Part shown: piece by piece, positions 17,169-19,078 of the stretch
Layout: each line of letters begins with the position of its first letter
Position numbering within the stretch: position 1 is the stretch's first letter
Assembly (NCBI GenBank): GCA_021779635.1
Contig: JAJYAH010000038.1
Coordinates: 1-19,078 of the forward strand
DNA from: Pseudomonadota bacterium
GTDB taxonomy: Bacteria; Pseudomonadota; Alphaproteobacteria; Rhizobiales; Xanthobacteraceae
Direction: 5' to 3'
Length of the DNA stretch: 19,078 bases
Position numbers and translations under genes: made by a program
The notes under the pieces: model-generated
Told to the model about the DNA's origin: nothing
What the model saw: the letters and a program-made list of their open reading frames with translations, nothing else
Databases searched by the model: none

Positions 17169-18227
17169 ATGCCGCAAAAGGTTCGAATCGCGCTTGACGC
17201 CATGGGTGGCGATGTCGGCGCATCGGTGGTCATTCCCGGCGCCGCCATTTCGTTGTCCCGACACCCCGACACTGAATTTCTGCTGTTCGGCGATCGCGGA
17301 TCGATTGAGGCGCAACTCGCAAAGCATCCGGCGATGAAGGCCGCCTCGCGTGTCATTCATACCGATGTCGCCGTCAGCATGCATGACAAGCCGAGCCAGG
17401 CGCTGCGCCGTGGCCGCAAGACTTCTTCGATGTGGCTCGCCATCGACGCGGTCAAGAAGGGCGAGGCCGATGTGGCCGTCTCTGCCGGCAATACCGGCGC
17501 GCTGGCGGCGATGGCGCGGTTTTGCCTGCGCATGCTGCCCGGGATCGACCGGCCCGCGTTGGCGGCAATATGGCCGACGGCGCGCGGCGATTCGGTGGTG
17601 CTCGATCTCGGCGCCACGATCGGCGGCGATGCGCATCATCTCGTTGCATTGGCGGTGATGGGTAGCGCCATGGCGAGCGTGTTATTCGATCTGGCGCGGC
17701 CGACGGTCGGCCTGCTCAACATCGGCGTCGAGGAAATCAAGGGCCGCGAGGAAATTCGTGAGGCCGCGGAATTGCTGCGCGCAATGGACCTGCCGCAGCT
17801 TGAATATATTGGTTTCGTCGAGGGTGATGGAATCGGCAAGGGCGCGGCCGACGTCATTGTCGCCGAGGGGTTCAGCGGCAATATTGCTTTGAAAGCCACC
17901 GAGGGCGCGGCGCGACAGATCACCGAGTTTTTGCGCAATGCGATGGCGCGCACCTGGCGCGCGCGGATCGGCTACCTGTTTGCTAAAAATGCCTTCAAGG
18001 CGCTGCGCGACAAGCTGGATCCCTCGAAGTCCAATGGCAGCGTGGTGCTGGGCCTGAACGGAATCGTCGTCAAGAGCCATGGCGGGACAGACGCCGAAGG
18101 CTTTGCGTATGCGGTCGATGTTGGCTATGAGATGGTCCGCTACGATCTCCTGACCAAGATCAATCGGATGCTCAATCGCGACGGCGGCGCGCCGACAGCG
18201 CCGACCACGCCGGAGGCTGTCTCGTGA
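17169..18227 (+). CDS. plsX: phosphate acyltransferase PlsX
   Basis: PlsX converts acyl-ACP and phosphate to acyl-phosphate, the donor for PlsY in the first step of phospholipid synthesis. The start ATG 17169 gives a 352-residue protein, the usual length, beginning [20 protein letters not shown]. Further signature parts are [91 protein letters not shown] with [14 protein letters not shown], and [25 protein letters not shown] lies about 6 nt before the ATG. Its stop overlaps the fabH start by 4 bp (GTGA at 18224-18227), so the two are coupled. The active form is a peripheral membrane protein on the cytoplasmic side. Confidence 0.97.
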   Translation: MPQKVRIALDAMGGDVGASVVIPGAAISLSRHPDTEFLLFGDRGSIEAQLAKHPAMKAASRVIHTDVAVSMHDKPSQALRRGRKTSSMWLAIDAVKKGEADVAVSAGNTGALAAMARFCLRMLPGIDRPALAAIWPTARGDSVVLDLGATIGGDAHHLVALAVMGSAMASVLFDLARPTVGLLNIGVEEIKGREEIREAAELLRAMDLPQLEYIGFVEGDGIGKGAADVIVAEGFSGNIALKATEGAARQITEFLRNAMARTWRARIGYLFAKNAFKALRDKLDPSKSNGSVVLGLNGIVVKSHGGTDAEGFAYAVDVGYEMVRYDLLTKINRMLNRDGGAPTAPTTPEAVS

Positions 18228-19078
18228 CTGCGATACGTTCGGTCGTGCTCGGTTGCGGTTCTTATCTACCGCAGCAGATCCTGACCAATGCCGAACTGGC
18301 GGCGCGGATAGACACCTCGGATGAGTGGATCGTGCAGCGCACCGGCATTCGGCAGCGCCATATCGCCGCCGAGGGCGAGTTCACCTCGGATCTGGCAATC
18401 CATGCCGCGCGTGCCGCGCTCGCCAATGCCGGGATCGATGCGCAGTCGATCGACCTCATCGTGCTCGCGACCTCGACGCCGGACAACACCTTTCCCGCCA
18501 CCGCGGTTGCAGTGCAGAATGGACTCGGCATCAATCATGGCGCGGCCTTCGATCTGCAGGCGGTATGCTCGGGGTTTGTTTTCGCGCTCGCCACCGCGGA
18601 CAATTTCCTGCGCACCGGCGCGTTCAAGCGCGCACTGGTGATCGGCGCCGAGACGTTCTCGCGAATTCTCGACTGGAACGACCGGGGCACCTGCGTGCTG
18701 TTCGGGGATGGTGCCGGCGCCATTGTGCTTGAAGCGCAGCAGCAGCCGGGCAAAACCTCCGATCGTGGTATCCTGACCACGCACCTGCGCTCCGACGGAC
18801 GGCACAAGTCGAAATTGTATGTCGACGGCGGGCCATCCTCGACCCGGACGGTGGGGTTTCTGCGGATGGAAGGCCGTGAAGTGTTCAAGCACGCCGTCGG
18901 CATGATTACGGACGTGATTGTGGATGCGTTCAAAGCCACTGGAACCTGCGCCGACGACATCGACTGGTTCGTCCCTCACCAGGCCAACAAGCGAATCATT
19001 GATGCCTCCGCGCACAAGCTTCATATTGCGCCGCAGAAGGTGGTGCTGACGGTCGACCTGCACGGCAACACCTCGGCG
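18224..19078 (+). CDS. fabH: beta-ketoacyl-ACP synthase III (3' end outside the window)
   Basis: FabH condenses acetyl-CoA with malonyl-ACP to start each fatty acid chain. The GTG at 18224 has GGAGG 7 nt upstream and overlaps the plsX stop. The 285 codons present cover most of the usual 320-330 residue protein and include the full catalytic triad: Cys115 in [10 protein letters not shown], His252 in VPHQANKR and Asn282 in GNTSA at the very edge. Other hallmarks are [18 protein letters not shown] near the N-terminus, [15 protein letters not shown] and [13 protein letters not shown]. The position after plsX is standard in this group, where ihfA commonly follows; that gene would lie beyond the window. 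Confidence 0.97.
   Translation, partial: MTAIRSVVLGCGSYLPQQILTNAELAARIDTSDEWIVQRTGIRQRHIAAEGEFTSDLAIHAARAALANAGIDAQSIDLIVLATSTPDNTFPATAVAVQNGLGINHGAAFDLQAVCSGFVFALATADNFLRTGAFKRALVIGAETFSRILDWNDRGTCVLFGDGAGAIVLEAQQQPGKTSDRGILTTHLRSDGRHKSKLYVDGGPSSTRTVGFLRMEGREVFKHAVGMITDVIVDAFKATGTCADDIDWFVPHQANKRIIDASAHKLHIAPQKVVLTVDLHGNTSA

Overview
The window looks like chromosomal DNA of Bradyrhizobium or a very close relative (Alphaproteobacteria, Nitrobacteraceae). It is GC-rich, and the gene orders glyA-nrdR-ribD-ribE-ribH-nusB-thiL and DUF177-plsX-fabH are typical of this group. The intergenic spaces carry repeats that I recognise, from memory, as widespread in Bradyrhizobium and Rhodopseudomonas genomes. 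It is mostly core-genome sequence. I see no prophage, transposase, integrase, CRISPR array, tRNA or rRNA.

Left part (1-6.6 kb), individually transcribed genes: the N-terminal part of a secreted TPR protein (minus strand, running off the left edge) with near-identical 102-bp units; a small exported protein of unknown function; a methyl-accepting chemotaxis protein on the minus strand; about 900 bp of gene-free, repeat-derived, highly structured DNA; a glutathione S-transferase; and a Tat-signal L,D-transpeptidase of the peptidoglycan cross-linking type.

Middle (6.6-12.8 kb): a second palindromic repeat, then a tightly packed operon glyA-nrdR-ribD-ribE-ribH-nusB-thiL with junctions that overlap or nearly touch, except for a 76-nt gap before ribH. 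It covers one-carbon metabolism, control of ribonucleotide reductase, riboflavin synthesis, transcription antitermination and the last step of thiamine diphosphate synthesis. A rho-independent terminator closes it at 12735-12770. No FMN or TPP riboswitch is visible.

Right part (12.8-19.1 kb): hppA, a K+-independent proton-pumping pyrophosphatase, convergent with bamE across a shared bidirectional terminator. bamE is divergent from a group made of a cytochrome bc1 assembly chaperone (CBP3 type) and a DUF177/YceD protein, followed after a 342-nt gap by plsX and fabH. fabH is cut by the right edge. This last block links membrane protein assembly with fatty acid and phospholipid synthesis.

I did not find a new multi-gene system. 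The features most worth a second look are non-coding: the composite structured repeat at 3747-4470, with nested and mutually exclusive pairings; the inverted-repeat-bounded elements at 4319-4470 and 6650-6776; the twin palindromes just upstream of the L,D-transpeptidase; and the long leader of plsX.
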